Assembly (NCBI RefSeq): GCF_013201685.1
Contig: NZ_CP053844.1
Location: 1,116,001 to 1,180,000 of the forward strand
Length of the DNA stretch: 64,000 bases
Source of the DNA: Campylobacter geochelonis
GTDB taxonomy: Bacteria; Campylobacterota; Campylobacteria; Campylobacterales; Campylobacteraceae
Reading direction: 5' to 3'
How positions within the stretch are numbered: the first letter of the stretch is position 1; the number at the start of each line of letters is the position of its first letter. Both the position numbers and the translations under genes were made by a program. The notes under the pieces were generated by a model, which was given only the letters and a program-made list of their open reading frames with translations, searched no databases and was not told the origin of the DNA. Positions 26,427 through 33,601 of this stretch are shown piece after piece.

Positions 26427-27647
26427 ATGATTACATCAAAACTTAGAAATACAATGTTGTTTAAAACCGACCCAAATTTGGCAATCGAACGCCTTATTTT
26501 AGGGGGTTCTAACGACCGTAGAGAGCGTTTAACTCAAAATTTAACCTTACGGTTGCGCTACAGGAAAAGCAAGGGAACTGTTAAAGAATTCTATGCCAAC
26601 ATAGGCAACAAGAAGATAAAACTTGGCACATTTCCCAAAATAAAATATCAGGATGCCTTAAAATTGTTGAAGAAACAATTAATCGCAACTCCCCCTACGA
26701 GCGCAAAAAGTCCGAGCTTAGAAATGGTTTATGAAGAATTTTTAAAACATAAAAAATACAGTAATGCTACAATTTCAAAACAACGGATAGCCTTTAACAA
26801 ATTATTCGATTTACATAAAAAACCAATCAAAAACATACAATATGAAGATATTATCAACATTTTAAAAAAAATGAACGAAGCCAGCAAGTATGCGATGTGC
26901 AAAAATTCATTCACGACCGTGAGCATGCTCTTTAGATATGCCTATGCACATCGATACATTAGCAAGAATCCATTTCTTGGCGTTCAATACACAGAATTAT
27001 TCTATTCTTCGTGTGGTGAACACGGCTACATCGAAGCAGAAAATTTGGAAGGATTACAATATCTTGTGGAAAAAATTCAATCATATCAAGGCAAAATGGA
27101 AACACGAAACGCCCTTATATTCGGACTTTTAACAGGATTAAGGAGTGATAATGTTAGAGGACTACACACAAAACATTTAAAACAAAATTTAGAGGACTTC
27201 TATTTGGAATTTTGTGAAAATGAAACTAAGAGCAACAGAAAAGAAATTTTAGGAATACCCTTGTGTTTGGCTAATTGGATTAAATCTCTCCATTCAACCG
27301 GCTATGAGGGGCTTGTGTTTCCAAGTGAAGCTAAAAAATACTCTGAAAAAATAAGCAGTGAGACACTGAGCAAGGCGATACGGGGCTTTGAGATGGAGAA
27401 ATACTCGGTAGGTGGGCGTTTTGTTTTCCACAGTTTACGAAAGGTTTTTGCAACTTTCTTAGTAGCTCAACTTGGTTTTAAAAATAAATTTGCTGTCGAT
27501 TTGGCGTTGTTTCATCGGATAGATAAAACAATTTCAGCCGTTAGCGGGGTCTATGATAAGTCGACTAAAACGTCCGAAACAAGGGAAATTATTACATTTT
27601 GGATTGAATTTTTAATCGAAAAGGGAGGTTTAAAATGGAGCAAATAA
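26427..27647 (+). CDS. Tyrosine-family integrase of the tRNA-fMet element
   Basis: This 406-residue integrase has an N-terminal arm-binding-like domain (LTLRLRYRKSKGTVKEFY ... IKLGTFPKIKYQDA, ~residues 30-80), a core-binding helical domain, and a C-terminal catalytic domain. The first catalytic Arg lies in LLTGLRSDNVRGL, the His-x-x-Arg in FHSLRKVFA, and the likely nucleophile Tyr in SGVYDKS. The domain plan is that of P4-like integrases, which typically use tRNA 3' ends, matching the tRNA-fMet site 235 bp upstream. The ATG at 26427 has a strong AGGAG site. The putative arm sites lie just upstream, so integrase binding could also regulate its own promoter. Confidence 0.92.
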   Translation: MITSKLRNTMLFKTDPNLAIERLILGGSNDRRERLTQNLTLRLRYRKSKGTVKEFYANIGNKKIKLGTFPKIKYQDALKLLKKQLIATPPTSAKSPSLEMVYEEFLKHKKYSNATISKQRIAFNKLFDLHKKPIKNIQYEDIINILKKMNEASKYAMCKNSFTTVSMLFRYAYAHRYISKNPFLGVQYTELFYSSCGEHGYIEAENLEGLQYLVEKIQSYQGKMETRNALIFGLLTGLRSDNVRGLHTKHLKQNLEDFYLEFCENETKSNRKEILGIPLCLANWIKSLHSTGYEGLVFPSEAKKYSEKISSETLSKAIRGFEMEKYSVGGRFVFHSLRKVFATFLVAQLGFKNKFAVDLALFHRIDKTISAVSGVYDKSTKTSETREIITFWIEFLIEKGGLKWSK

Positions 27648-27652
27648 AAAAA

Positions 27653-27672
27653 GGCTGCGGTTTACCACAGCC
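27653..27672 (-). terminator. Hairpin with T-run on the minus strand at the integrase 3' end
   Basis: Read on the minus strand, GGCTGTGG-TAAA-CCGCAGCC is followed by TTTTTTATTT, an intrinsic terminator for antisense transcription entering the integrase gene. On the plus strand the stem has one C-A mismatch and no T-run. Confidence 0.55.
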
Positions 27673-27740
27673 CCCATTGCTATATTTAATTTATGTGTTC
27701 ATTGAAATTATACTGTTTTTAACTTTTTTATTGTTTAAAT

Positions 27741-27751
27741 TTTGGGGCAAA
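27741..27751. promoter_or_regulatory. TTTGGGGCAAA palindrome just before the rep-like gene
   Basis: An exact copy of the 11-base word found at the left end of the element (26315-26325) ends 2 bases before the ATG at 27754, covering the ribosome-binding region. It could be an operator or an extra binding site for an element protein. Confidence 0.45.
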
Positions 27752-27753
27752 TT

Positions 27754-28887
27754 ATGAATTTTAACAAAATAAATCGTCAACTAAAATCAGCTTGGAATGC
27801 CTTTCAACCCCGATACTATGGGGGTTTGAATGAAACTATAACAAGTGAATTCATTATGAAAAATGGGGTGAAGATAAAACAGTTAAAAATTCAAGATGAT
27901 TTTTGTCAAATTTTCGGGTTAAAATTTACGACACTCTGTCTAAATGCCGATGAATTGGGACTCAGAGGGCTTGTAAAAAACAAAAAAGGGCAGATTTTTA
28001 GGAACAAAACTAACAATCAAATTGCAAATTCGCTTGAAACCGAGTTATTAACTACCTTGAAGGGTGACTTAAAACCCTTTCCAACCACCTCAATTTGGGT
28101 GTTTGAGAGGCATTTTGATGGCACTCCACATCTGCATTGCTCGATTTTTTATCCCTCTTGCTATCATTTAAAAATTCAGCACATTTTATGTTCAAAATAC
28201 CAGTTTAAGGGGGCTGTTGGGACAAAATTTCGAGCAGAATATCTTGCAAAAACGACTTCAAAACATAATGGAAAACAATTTAACACCTCTAAAATTTCAG
28301 GGGTGCAAAATTTTAAAACTCCTAAATTTTATGTCAATAAACCCCCTAAAATCACGCAGGAATGGGGCTTCATAGCTGATTTGTTAAATTCAAGACTAAA
28401 GGGATTTTTTATTAAAAAAACAAAATCCAGAATTAAAAAATTCGATAATTCGAAAAACCCAACCCCAGTTGTAACCGTTAAAAAAACCTATTTTTTGCAG
28501 GGAAAAAAGCCCATCAAACCTCCTAAAAATCGATGTTTTAGCAACAAAATAGATATTCAAATTCGAACAAAAGATGGAGCTAGAATTCACATAAAGCGAA
28601 AATTAAAAAATCAGTTGAACACTCAAAATTTAATAAAAAAATTAAAAATAAAATCAAAAAAATTTACAAAAAAAGGAGCGAAATTGTTATGTATACTTGA
28701 AATTAAAAATGCCCTTAAAATGGCACTTACGGAGCAACTATGTGTAGCAAACACCGCTGGTAGGGATATCAAGCAAGTTGATATCCCCTCAAATGCCGAT
28801 ATAATGGCACTTGCGTGGCAGTTAGCAATGGAAAAAGAACCCCCAACCGACCCGTCGGTTGGGTTATTTGAAAGGAGTGAAAAATGA
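27754..28887 (+). CDS. HUH-endonuclease replication-initiator-like protein
   Basis: From ATG 27754 the protein has 377 residues. An HUH metal-binding motif, GTPHLHCSIF (His126 and His128), follows a beta strand reading SIWVFERHFD. About 35 residues later comes EYLAKTTSK, with Tyr163 and Lys166, resembling the single-tyrosine nicking motif of rolling-circle Rep proteins. The C-terminal ~170 residues are strongly basic (KKTKSRIKKFDN ... KLKIKSKKFTKKG), suiting DNA binding. The element also encodes a separate MobV relaxase, so this one most likely starts replication of the excised circle rather than transfer. A TTG at 27742 is in frame, but the ATG is preferred. Family-level naming is inferred from motifs. 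Confidence 0.7.
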   Translation: MNFNKINRQLKSAWNAFQPRYYGGLNETITSEFIMKNGVKIKQLKIQDDFCQIFGLKFTTLCLNADELGLRGLVKNKKGQIFRNKTNNQIANSLETELLTTLKGDLKPFPTTSIWVFERHFDGTPHLHCSIFYPSCYHLKIQHILCSKYQFKGAVGTKFRAEYLAKTTSKHNGKQFNTSKISGVQNFKTPKFYVNKPPKITQEWGFIADLLNSRLKGFFIKKTKSRIKKFDNSKNPTPVVTVKKTYFLQGKKPIKPPKNRCFSNKIDIQIRTKDGARIHIKRKLKNQLNTQNLIKKLKIKSKKFTKKGAKLLCILEIKNALKMALTEQLCVANTAGRDIKQVDIPSNADIMALAWQLAMEKEPPTDPSVGLFERSEK

Positions 28888-29870
28888 CATTAAGCGAAAT
28901 TAAAAAAGTGAATTTATGCTCGATTATTTCCCATTTTGGGGGTGAAATCGATGAAAAAACTATAAATTTTGCAAGTCAAAAAGTAAAATTTAACAACGAA
29001 TGGTTAATCGTAAAAATAAATGAAAAAACGGGAGATTGGACGTACTTTGATTGCCGTAACCCCCAAAACAACGGTACAATTATTGATTTTATCAAAAAAA
29101 ATATTGCCGACTTAAACATCCCCCAAATTTGCCGTTTAATTTCAGAGATAATGGGAGAGAATTATATTGAACTCCCAATAAAATCGACATTCAAGATAAA
29201 AAATAATCTTGAAAACGAGATAAGACATGATAATACAAACCCTGTTGTCGCTTCAAAAATGTCGGTTAAAAAGTGCCTAGCTACAGCTGACATCGAACGT
29301 TTATCTGGTTGGCGGGGGCTAAATTTATCAACTATAGCCGAGTTTGAGAGCGAGATAAAAACAGAGTTTATAAAACCGTCACCCCTGTCGCCTGTTATCA
29401 AAAATTTTTGTTTTCCTCATCGAAAATTTTCAATTGAAAACGGAAATTTACAAAGCGAGATTTGCGGCTATGAGGTGCGAAACACCGATTTTAAGGGGTT
29501 TCAAGGCGAGAAAGGGCTGTGGGGAAAGGGGGTGGATGTGGGAAAAAGTGTCGATTGCTATATTTTCGAATCGGTGTTTGACGCAATGAGTTTTCATCAA
29601 ATTTATGGTGAAAATGGCTTCTATATTTCGTTAGGCGGGGGTTTTGGCGTCAAACAAATCGATTATTTGTGTTTAATTTTGGAGCGTCAGCAAAGCCAAA
29701 ATCTGGTTTGTTGCTTCGATTCGGATGAAGCGGGAAATAAGATGTCTGATACCCTTAAAATGGCACTTCAAGAGCGATTACCGCACCTAAATTTCAGTAG
29801 AAATGTGCCAAAAAATGCAAAAGATTTTAACGAGTTGCTACAAAAAAGTAGCCAAAATTTATCAATTTAA
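28884..29870 (+). CDS. TOPRIM-domain DNA primase-like protein
   Basis: This 328-residue protein has an N-terminal part (NNEWLIVKINEKTGDWTYFD ... NGTIIDFI, ~38-70) that resembles the CHC2-type primase zinc domain fold without cysteine zinc ligands. Its C-terminal TOPRIM domain has Glu229 in YIFESVFDAMSF, the glycine loop SLGGGFG (~249-255), and CCFDSDEAGNKM with Asp279/Asp281. This N-terminal plus TOPRIM layout resembles small primases next to relaxase genes on mobile elements. It probably primes lagging-strand synthesis of single-stranded element DNA. It overlaps the upstream HUH gene by 4 nt, so the two are coupled. Confidence 0.75.
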   Translation: MTLSEIKKVNLCSIISHFGGEIDEKTINFASQKVKFNNEWLIVKINEKTGDWTYFDCRNPQNNGTIIDFIKKNIADLNIPQICRLISEIMGENYIELPIKSTFKIKNNLENEIRHDNTNPVVASKMSVKKCLATADIERLSGWRGLNLSTIAEFESEIKTEFIKPSPLSPVIKNFCFPHRKFSIENGNLQSEICGYEVRNTDFKGFQGEKGLWGKGVDVGKSVDCYIFESVFDAMSFHQIYGENGFYISLGGGFGVKQIDYLCLILERQQSQNLVCCFDSDEAGNKMSDTLKMALQERLPHLNFSRNVPKNAKDFNELLQKSSQNLSI

Positions 29871-29881
29871 AAGGATACATT

Positions 29882-30340
29882 ATGGAAAACAATATAAATA
29901 ATTTAAATAAAAACAATGGCGATTTATTAAAAAATATAAATCTCAGTAATTTAAATTTAAACGACTTAATCGGAGGTTTGTTAAAGATGTTTTTGCTCCC
30001 TCAAGCCCCAACACACGGGGTTCGGGAATTTAATGGGCGAGAAATCAAACCGATGTTTTTTGACGAATTTATGCTTGAAATTTTAAGAAATCAACCGCAA
30101 AAATGGCAATCGACTGACGAATTTAGAACTGGGTTAAATTCGATTTTGTATAGGCGTCCGGACTTAGAATTCCCCGATGCGTTTAGGAAATATGTTGCGT
30201 CGTTGGAAAGTCAAAAAAATATGTCCGAAGCAAGCAAATTTTCAGCCGCGTTGGAAGCCGCAAAAAACGCTCAAAATCCCCAAAAAACCGCAACCGGTGG
30301 GAGTCAAATTGAGCATAAAAAATTCGGTTTTGAGTTTTGA
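29882..30340 (+). CDS. Element-encoded protein of unknown function (152 aa)
   Basis: I do not recognise this family. The N-terminal ~40 residues are almost entirely Asn/Leu/Lys (NNINNLNKNNGDLLKNINLSN). They are followed by a compact segment with REFNGREIKPMFFDEFMLEI and RRPDLEFPDAFRKYV, and an Ala/Lys/Gln-rich tail. It starts 11 nt after the primase-like gene with an AAAGGA site and is likely part of the same transcript. The soluble character and position between primase and relaxase suggest a DNA-processing accessory role, but nothing in the sequence proves that. Confidence 0.7.
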   Translation: MENNINNLNKNNGDLLKNINLSNLNLNDLIGGLLKMFLLPQAPTHGVREFNGREIKPMFFDEFMLEILRNQPQKWQSTDEFRTGLNSILYRRPDLEFPDAFRKYVASLESQKNMSEASKFSAALEAAKNAQNPQKTATGGSQIEHKKFGFEF

Positions 30341-30356
30341 AAAATGTTGCTATAAT
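30330..30356 (+). promoter_or_regulatory. Extended -10 promoter before the small coiled-coil and mob genes
   Basis: TGC-TATAAT (TATAAT at 30351-30356) is an extended -10 element, with a weak TTGAGT at 30330-30335 upstream. It begins after the 152-aa gene and 35 bases before the next start, so the distal genes can be transcribed separately. Confidence 0.5.
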
Positions 30357-30390
30357 TATAGTAATAATAATTACATAAAAGGAGTTAAAA

Positions 30391-30591
30391 ATGACACAAA
30401 ATTCAATGAATGCAAGGACCTTAAAAAACAAATTGAATTTAAGTTCAAAAATCGAACAAGAAGTTGCAAATTTGCAATCCCAAATTTCTAAATTACTTGC
30501 AAAAAAAACCAAACTTGACGATGAAATTTATAATCTTGTAATCGCCGCAAAAAAATCTAAAATAGAATACAAAGAAATGGCTAGTGTTTAA
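30391..30591 (+). CDS. Small coiled-coil protein (66 aa), possible relaxase accessory
   Basis: This 66-residue protein has heptad-like spacing of Leu/Ile/Val across KIEQEVANLQSQISKLLAKK, predicting a short coiled coil. The gene has its own AAAGGAG ribosome site and promoter, and it sits directly before the inverted-repeat cluster and mob. Small dimeric proteins in this position often act as nicking accessories or repressors (MobC-like), but no sequence motif confirms this. Confidence 0.7.
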   Translation: MTQNSMNARTLKNKLNLSSKIEQEVANLQSQISKLLAKKTKLDDEIYNLVIAAKKSKIEYKEMASV

Positions 30592-30594
30592 CTT

Positions 30595-30621
30595 GTTTTT
30601 ACCCCCTCGTGGGGTAAAAAC
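30595..30621. repeat. Inverted repeat 1 of the pre-mob cluster
   Basis: GTTTTTACCCC and GGGGTAAAAAC form a perfect 11-bp stem around a CTCGT loop, starting 3 bases after the coiled-coil gene stop. It could be a terminator-like structure on either strand or part of an origin. Confidence 0.8.
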
Positions 30622-30631
30622 TAAACGCATA

Positions 30632-30682
30632 GTACCCACAGGGTACATAATACGCCCATTATGTACCTCCCACCGAGGTGGG
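30632..30682. repeat. Overlapping inverted repeats 2-4 of the pre-mob cluster
   Basis: GTACCC-ACA-GGGTAC (30632-30646) overlaps GGTACATAAT-6nt-ATTATGTACC (30642-30667), so their stems are mutually exclusive. CCCAC-CGAG-GTGGG (30669-30682) follows. Alternative folds of this kind are common at nicking origins and attenuators. Confidence 0.75.
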
Positions 30683-30700
30683 CGGCACGAATGGGGAAAT

Positions 30701-30729
30701 GTTTTTCAACCCGCAAGGGGTTGAAAAAC
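30701..30729. repeat. Inverted repeat 5 of the pre-mob cluster
   Basis: GTTTTTCAACCC and GGGTTGAAAAAC form a perfect 12-bp stem around GCAAG, ending 22 bases before the relaxase start. Both outer repeats of the cluster begin with GTTTTT and end with AAAAAC. Confidence 0.8.
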
Positions 30730-30751
30730 AAATAAAAGAAAGGAGCAAAAA

Positions 30752-31759
30752 ATGGCAAGAAAAAGCTGTATCGCCTTCCAAAAATCGAGTAAAATGTCGT
30801 TTTTTCATAACGCGAGAGAAGGATTTAAAGCTAAAACAGTTTACCCAGAGTTGTCGTGCAAAAATGAAATAATGAATGATAGTTTCGACTCAACTCAACT
30901 TTTCAATTTGATGTATAATGAAGCGAAAAATAATTACATCACTCGAACCAACCAAAAAATGCAAGTTAAGAAAGAAAATTTGATTTGGGAAGCGGTTGTA
31001 AATACGAACAAAAACACAAGCTTTGAGCAACTGCAAAAAGTTGCCGAATTGGTGGAAAAAAAGCTCGGTTATCGGACGCTTCAAATCGCCCATCACTTGG
31101 ACGAGGGACACATCGATGAGCAGGGAAATTTTATAACAAATTACCACGCTCATCTAGTATTTTTTACACTCGATAAAAACGGTAAATCCTTGTGTTCGAA
31201 GCATTATAAAAACAAACAGCTTTTTCGTGACCTCCAAACCGAAGTTGCCGAAATTTTGCGTATGGAACGGGGTCAAGAAAACAGCAAGGCAAGGCGACTC
31301 GAACATCGCGAATATAAGCGTCTTAAGCAAGCTACCTCGCCGCTGGAAGCTAAAATCGAGCAACTCGAAAATGAGTTGAAAACCATACTAAACACCCCCA
31401 ATATCGACACCCAACTTTTAATTGAAAATCTGCAAAATGAAAATAAAACGCTCACTAAAAAGTTAGCAAAAGCCCAAATCAAGGCACTTCGCGAACAACT
31501 CAAGGCTCAAAATGCCGAATTGAGGGGCATTTTGAGAGAAAATAAAGCTGGGAGAGCCGATTATGGGGGGCTAGAGGGGCAAGTCAATGAGGTTAAATTT
31601 GAGCTTGATAAGCTCGAGTCAAAACTAAAAACTCAAAATCATATTGAAGAAAATGATGTAAACAATATAGCAAAACAAATCGAAAATTTGCATTTACCTG
31701 CAAATTTTAAGGTAAGGGAGCCTGACAAAATCAGCAAAATTCTCGGACTTGACATATAG
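30752..31759 (+). CDS. MobV/Pre-type relaxase
   Basis: This 335-residue mobilization protein has the N-terminal motif FFHNAREG (His19, Asn20, Arg22), typical of MobV relaxases. The metal-binding motif HHLDEGH (114-120), followed by NYHAHLVFF (His132, His134), is the H-x-D-E ... H-x-H signature. MERGQENSKARRLEHREYK (~170-188) also matches the family. The C-terminal half (~190-335) is a long charged coiled coil (AKIEQLENELKT, KKLAKAQIKALREQL). It should nick the element at an oriT, most likely within the inverted repeats just upstream, and lead one strand into a helper mating channel. An AAGGAG site is 7 nt before the ATG. Confidence 0.85.
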   Translation: MARKSCIAFQKSSKMSFFHNAREGFKAKTVYPELSCKNEIMNDSFDSTQLFNLMYNEAKNNYITRTNQKMQVKKENLIWEAVVNTNKNTSFEQLQKVAELVEKKLGYRTLQIAHHLDEGHIDEQGNFITNYHAHLVFFTLDKNGKSLCSKHYKNKQLFRDLQTEVAEILRMERGQENSKARRLEHREYKRLKQATSPLEAKIEQLENELKTILNTPNIDTQLLIENLQNENKTLTKKLAKAQIKALREQLKAQNAELRGILRENKAGRADYGGLEGQVNEVKFELDKLESKLKTQNHIEENDVNNIAKQIENLHLPANFKVREPDKISKILGLDI

Positions 31760-31849
31760 CTGTCCCCTCGTTATAATGGGGGCTAGACGATGTTAGACCC
31801 CCAACCACTTGATATATATTTATATTAATATAAAAAAATCAAAAACCAA

Positions 31850-31869
31850 CCCCCCCCCCTTTTTTTTTT
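31850..31869 (+). repeat. C10-T10 homopolymer tract
   Basis: Ten C followed by ten T lie about 90 bases after the relaxase stop. Long C tracts are slippage-prone in Campylobacter, but here the tract is outside any recognised ORF. Confidence 0.9.
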
Positions 31870-31897
31870 CAAAAAAGTTTCAAAATATCTTCGTGAA

Positions 31898-31941
31898 GAG
31901 TGCAGGCTCCCGTCTGCCTAAAAGGCAGGCGGGAAGCACTC
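31898..31941. repeat. 44-base imperfect hairpin in the element's right end
   Basis: Outer arms GAGTGC/GCACTC and inner arms CCCGTCTGCCT/AGGCAGGCGGG (one T-G pair) enclose an AAA loop, with an internal bulge AGGCT/AA. It is G/C-rich in an A/T-rich setting and has no T-run, so it looks more like an origin or protein-binding structure than a terminator. Confidence 0.7.
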
Positions 31942-32005
31942 GGATAGGAAAAAATAATGATAAAAGTAAGTATATGAAAATGTGATTAAAATATAAAGAT
32001 ATGGA

Positions 32006-32040
32006 TATCAGCTGCTTATTGCAGCTGATAGATTTTTTTT
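32006..32040 (+). terminator. Rho-independent terminator in the element
   Basis: TATCAGCTGC and GCAGCTGATA form a perfect 10-bp stem around TTATT, followed by GATTTTTTTT. It would end plus-strand transcription from the relaxase side before it leaves the element. Confidence 0.85.
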
Positions 32041-32328
32041 CTATTGCTGTGCTGTTTTTTTGATAGAATTTGTTTTTGTGTTGATATTTTTTTGTATTTT
32101 GTATTTTAGAATTTGCTTTTTAAATTAAAATTTGATACAATTTAATCAATCAATGTGTTATGTTCTTTTACGTTGCTATAATTAATTTAAGGTTTACTGA
32201 AGTTTTAAAACTAATTTTAAAACTTAAGCATACACAGCTTAAGTTCACAAAATTCAAATCAAATAACCCCCAGAAAACTCTTAAGTTTTGTTGCTTTTTA
32301 TATGCTTTTTCTGAGGAAAGCTATTAAA

Positions 32329-32358
32329 TTGGGGCAAAAAGTGAAAAAACTTGCCCTA
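32329..32358. repeat. Putative integrase arm-type sites, right end
   Basis: TTGGGGCAAA (32329-32338) and TTGCCCTA (32351-32358) are inverted copies of the word clustered at the left end of the element, about 50-80 bases inside the attR core. Confidence 0.5.
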
Positions 32359-32407
32359 CCTAAACGAAATGGCGATATAATCGATGTTTCAAGATGAGTT
32401 GCGTTTA

Positions 32408-32421
32408 CTCTCCTGCAACCA
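32408..32421 (+). repeat. attR: 14-bp core repeat of the integrated element
   Basis: CTCTCCTGCAACCA is identical to the last 14 bases of tRNA-fMet at 26178-26191. There is no tRNA around it, so this is the displaced original 3' end. Confidence 0.85.
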
Positions 32422-32811
32422 AATCCCCTATTTTTCAACACTTTTATCATTTTTTAAAATCAAGTTTAATTTAAACTTAAAATCTATCTTACCAAATTTT
32501 ACAAATGTTCAATTGTCTGTTTTGATTTTATGCCAGTTGCGATGTATTTTATGATTATATAAATTTTCAAGTATATTTTAAAGTTTTTTAAGACTATTAC
32601 TATTTCTTGTGCTTTGATAAATTTATATCTTTTTTGCTTTTTTACAACTTTTTATTTCTTAAATCATCAAATACGCAAGCTCCAAATTTATCCACATTTT
32701 AATTATAATTTATAAAATCTTTAAGCAATTTCTAATAATTTTATAAAGTATCTTTAAAGATTTTTTACCAAAGTATATAATTTTAATTTTTGTATTTTAT
32801 ATAAAAATTTT
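32422..32811. other. AT-rich intergenic region
   Basis: About 390 bases between attR and the IS remnant, with no ORF or repeat that I can support. Confidence 0.55.
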
Positions 32812-33580
32812 GACTCAAGACAAGTTAAAAACTTTTAAAGGGGTTTTTAACTACTATGCTGTCGATGAAAAACAAATACATATACCGTTCCCTAATTTCT
32901 GAAAAGAAATTTTGTGAAATTCTCAAGTATTTTTGCCTTGATTTAGAAGCTGTAAAGATAGCTAAAATTTGTAATATTTCTAGAAATTCTATCAATAAAA
33001 TTCTAAAAGAGATAAGAATTTTAATGGCACAAGAATGCGAGGAAATTTCTAAATTTGATGGCGAGATAGAAATAGATGAAAGCTACTTTTTACTTCGCTT
33101 TGCTAGTAACTGTAAATAGAAGGAGCTAAAAGAGTAAGAGGCAAAAGAGGCATAGGTGCAGCTAATAAACAACTAGTATTTGGTATGTTAAAACAAGAAT
33201 GGTAAGGTCTATACACAAGTAGTTAAAAACTGCAGTGCAAGTGAGCTAGTGTCAATATTAAGAGAGTTTAGTGAGCTAAATGAGAGTATTATTTACTCTG
33301 ATAGTTGGAGAGCTTATGATGGTTTAGTGGATTATGGAGCAAAAGCTCATTACCGTATAAAACACTGCAAAAATGAATTCGCTAATGGTAAAAATCACAT
33401 AAATGGTATAGAGAATTTCTGGGGTTATGCAAAGCATAGGTTAAGTAAATTTAAAGGCATAAAAAAGATAATTTTATATTGCACTTAAAAGAGTGTGAAT
33501 TTAGGTTTAATAACAGAGAAAACTTATATCAAATTTTACTTAAATTGATAAGAGAAAAACCGCTTAACTTGTTTTGAGCC
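32812..33580 (+). mobile_element. Degraded IS1595-family insertion sequence (769 bp)
   Basis: Terminal inverted repeats are visible: GACTCAAGACAAGTTAA at 32812-32828, and GGCTCAAAACAAGTTAA on the complementary strand at 33564-33580 (15 of 17 identical). Between them lies a broken transposase gene. No clear 8-bp target duplication flanks the ends. Confidence 0.75.
32865..33577 (+). pseudogene. IS1595-family transposase, disrupted
   Basis: The coding trace starts KNKYIYRSLISEKKF with a helix-turn-helix (AKICNISRNSINKIL) and reaches the first DDE-type motif EIEIDESYF. A ~32-base insertion (near 33086-33117) then breaks the frame with a stop. Reading resumes as GAKRVRGKRGIGAANKQLV, shifts again near 33200 (MLKQ/NGKVYTQVV), and continues through IYSDSWRAYDG and NHINGIENFWGYAKHRL, which hold the remaining catalytic residues. 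A final frameshift near 33470 joins HLKECEFRFNNRENLYQ and the natural end at 33577. At least three lesions make it non-functional. The order of motifs is that of the IS1595 transposase. Confidence 0.85.
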
Positions 33581-33601
33581 TTGAATTTAATATAAATTTA
33601 A

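Larger units (their letters stand above)
31760..32407. other. Non-coding right end of the element with strong secondary structure
   Basis: No ORF of note is present in 648 bases. It holds TGGGGG ... CCCCCA arms (31778-31804), a C10-T10 tract (31850-31869), a large imperfect hairpin (31898-31941), a terminator (32006-32040), GGGGCAA/TTGCCC words near the end, and finally the attR core. This is a plausible place for a replication origin. Confidence 0.6.
26192..32421 (+). mobile_element. 6.2-kb integrative mobilizable element in tRNA-fMet
   Basis: The interval begins after the tRNA-fMet 3' end and finishes with a copy of its last 14 bases. It carries, all on the plus strand, a tyrosine integrase, an HUH replication-type protein, a TOPRIM primase-like protein, two small proteins and a MobV-type relaxase, plus clustered inverted repeats. 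There are no type IV secretion genes, so it would need a helper for conjugation. No resistance, toxin or metabolic cargo was recognised. The sequence has more C and G runs (CCCC, GGGG) than the flanking chromosome, which supports horizontal origin. Confidence 0.85.

Noticed and set aside
30177-30512. Frames on both strands overlapping the 152-aa and 66-aa element genes
   Set aside because: The overlapped genes have proper ribosome sites and spacing; these frames do not.
31850-31869. Phase-variable contingency gene at the C10 tract
   Set aside because: The tract is downstream of the relaxase stop and not inside or directly before any credible ORF.
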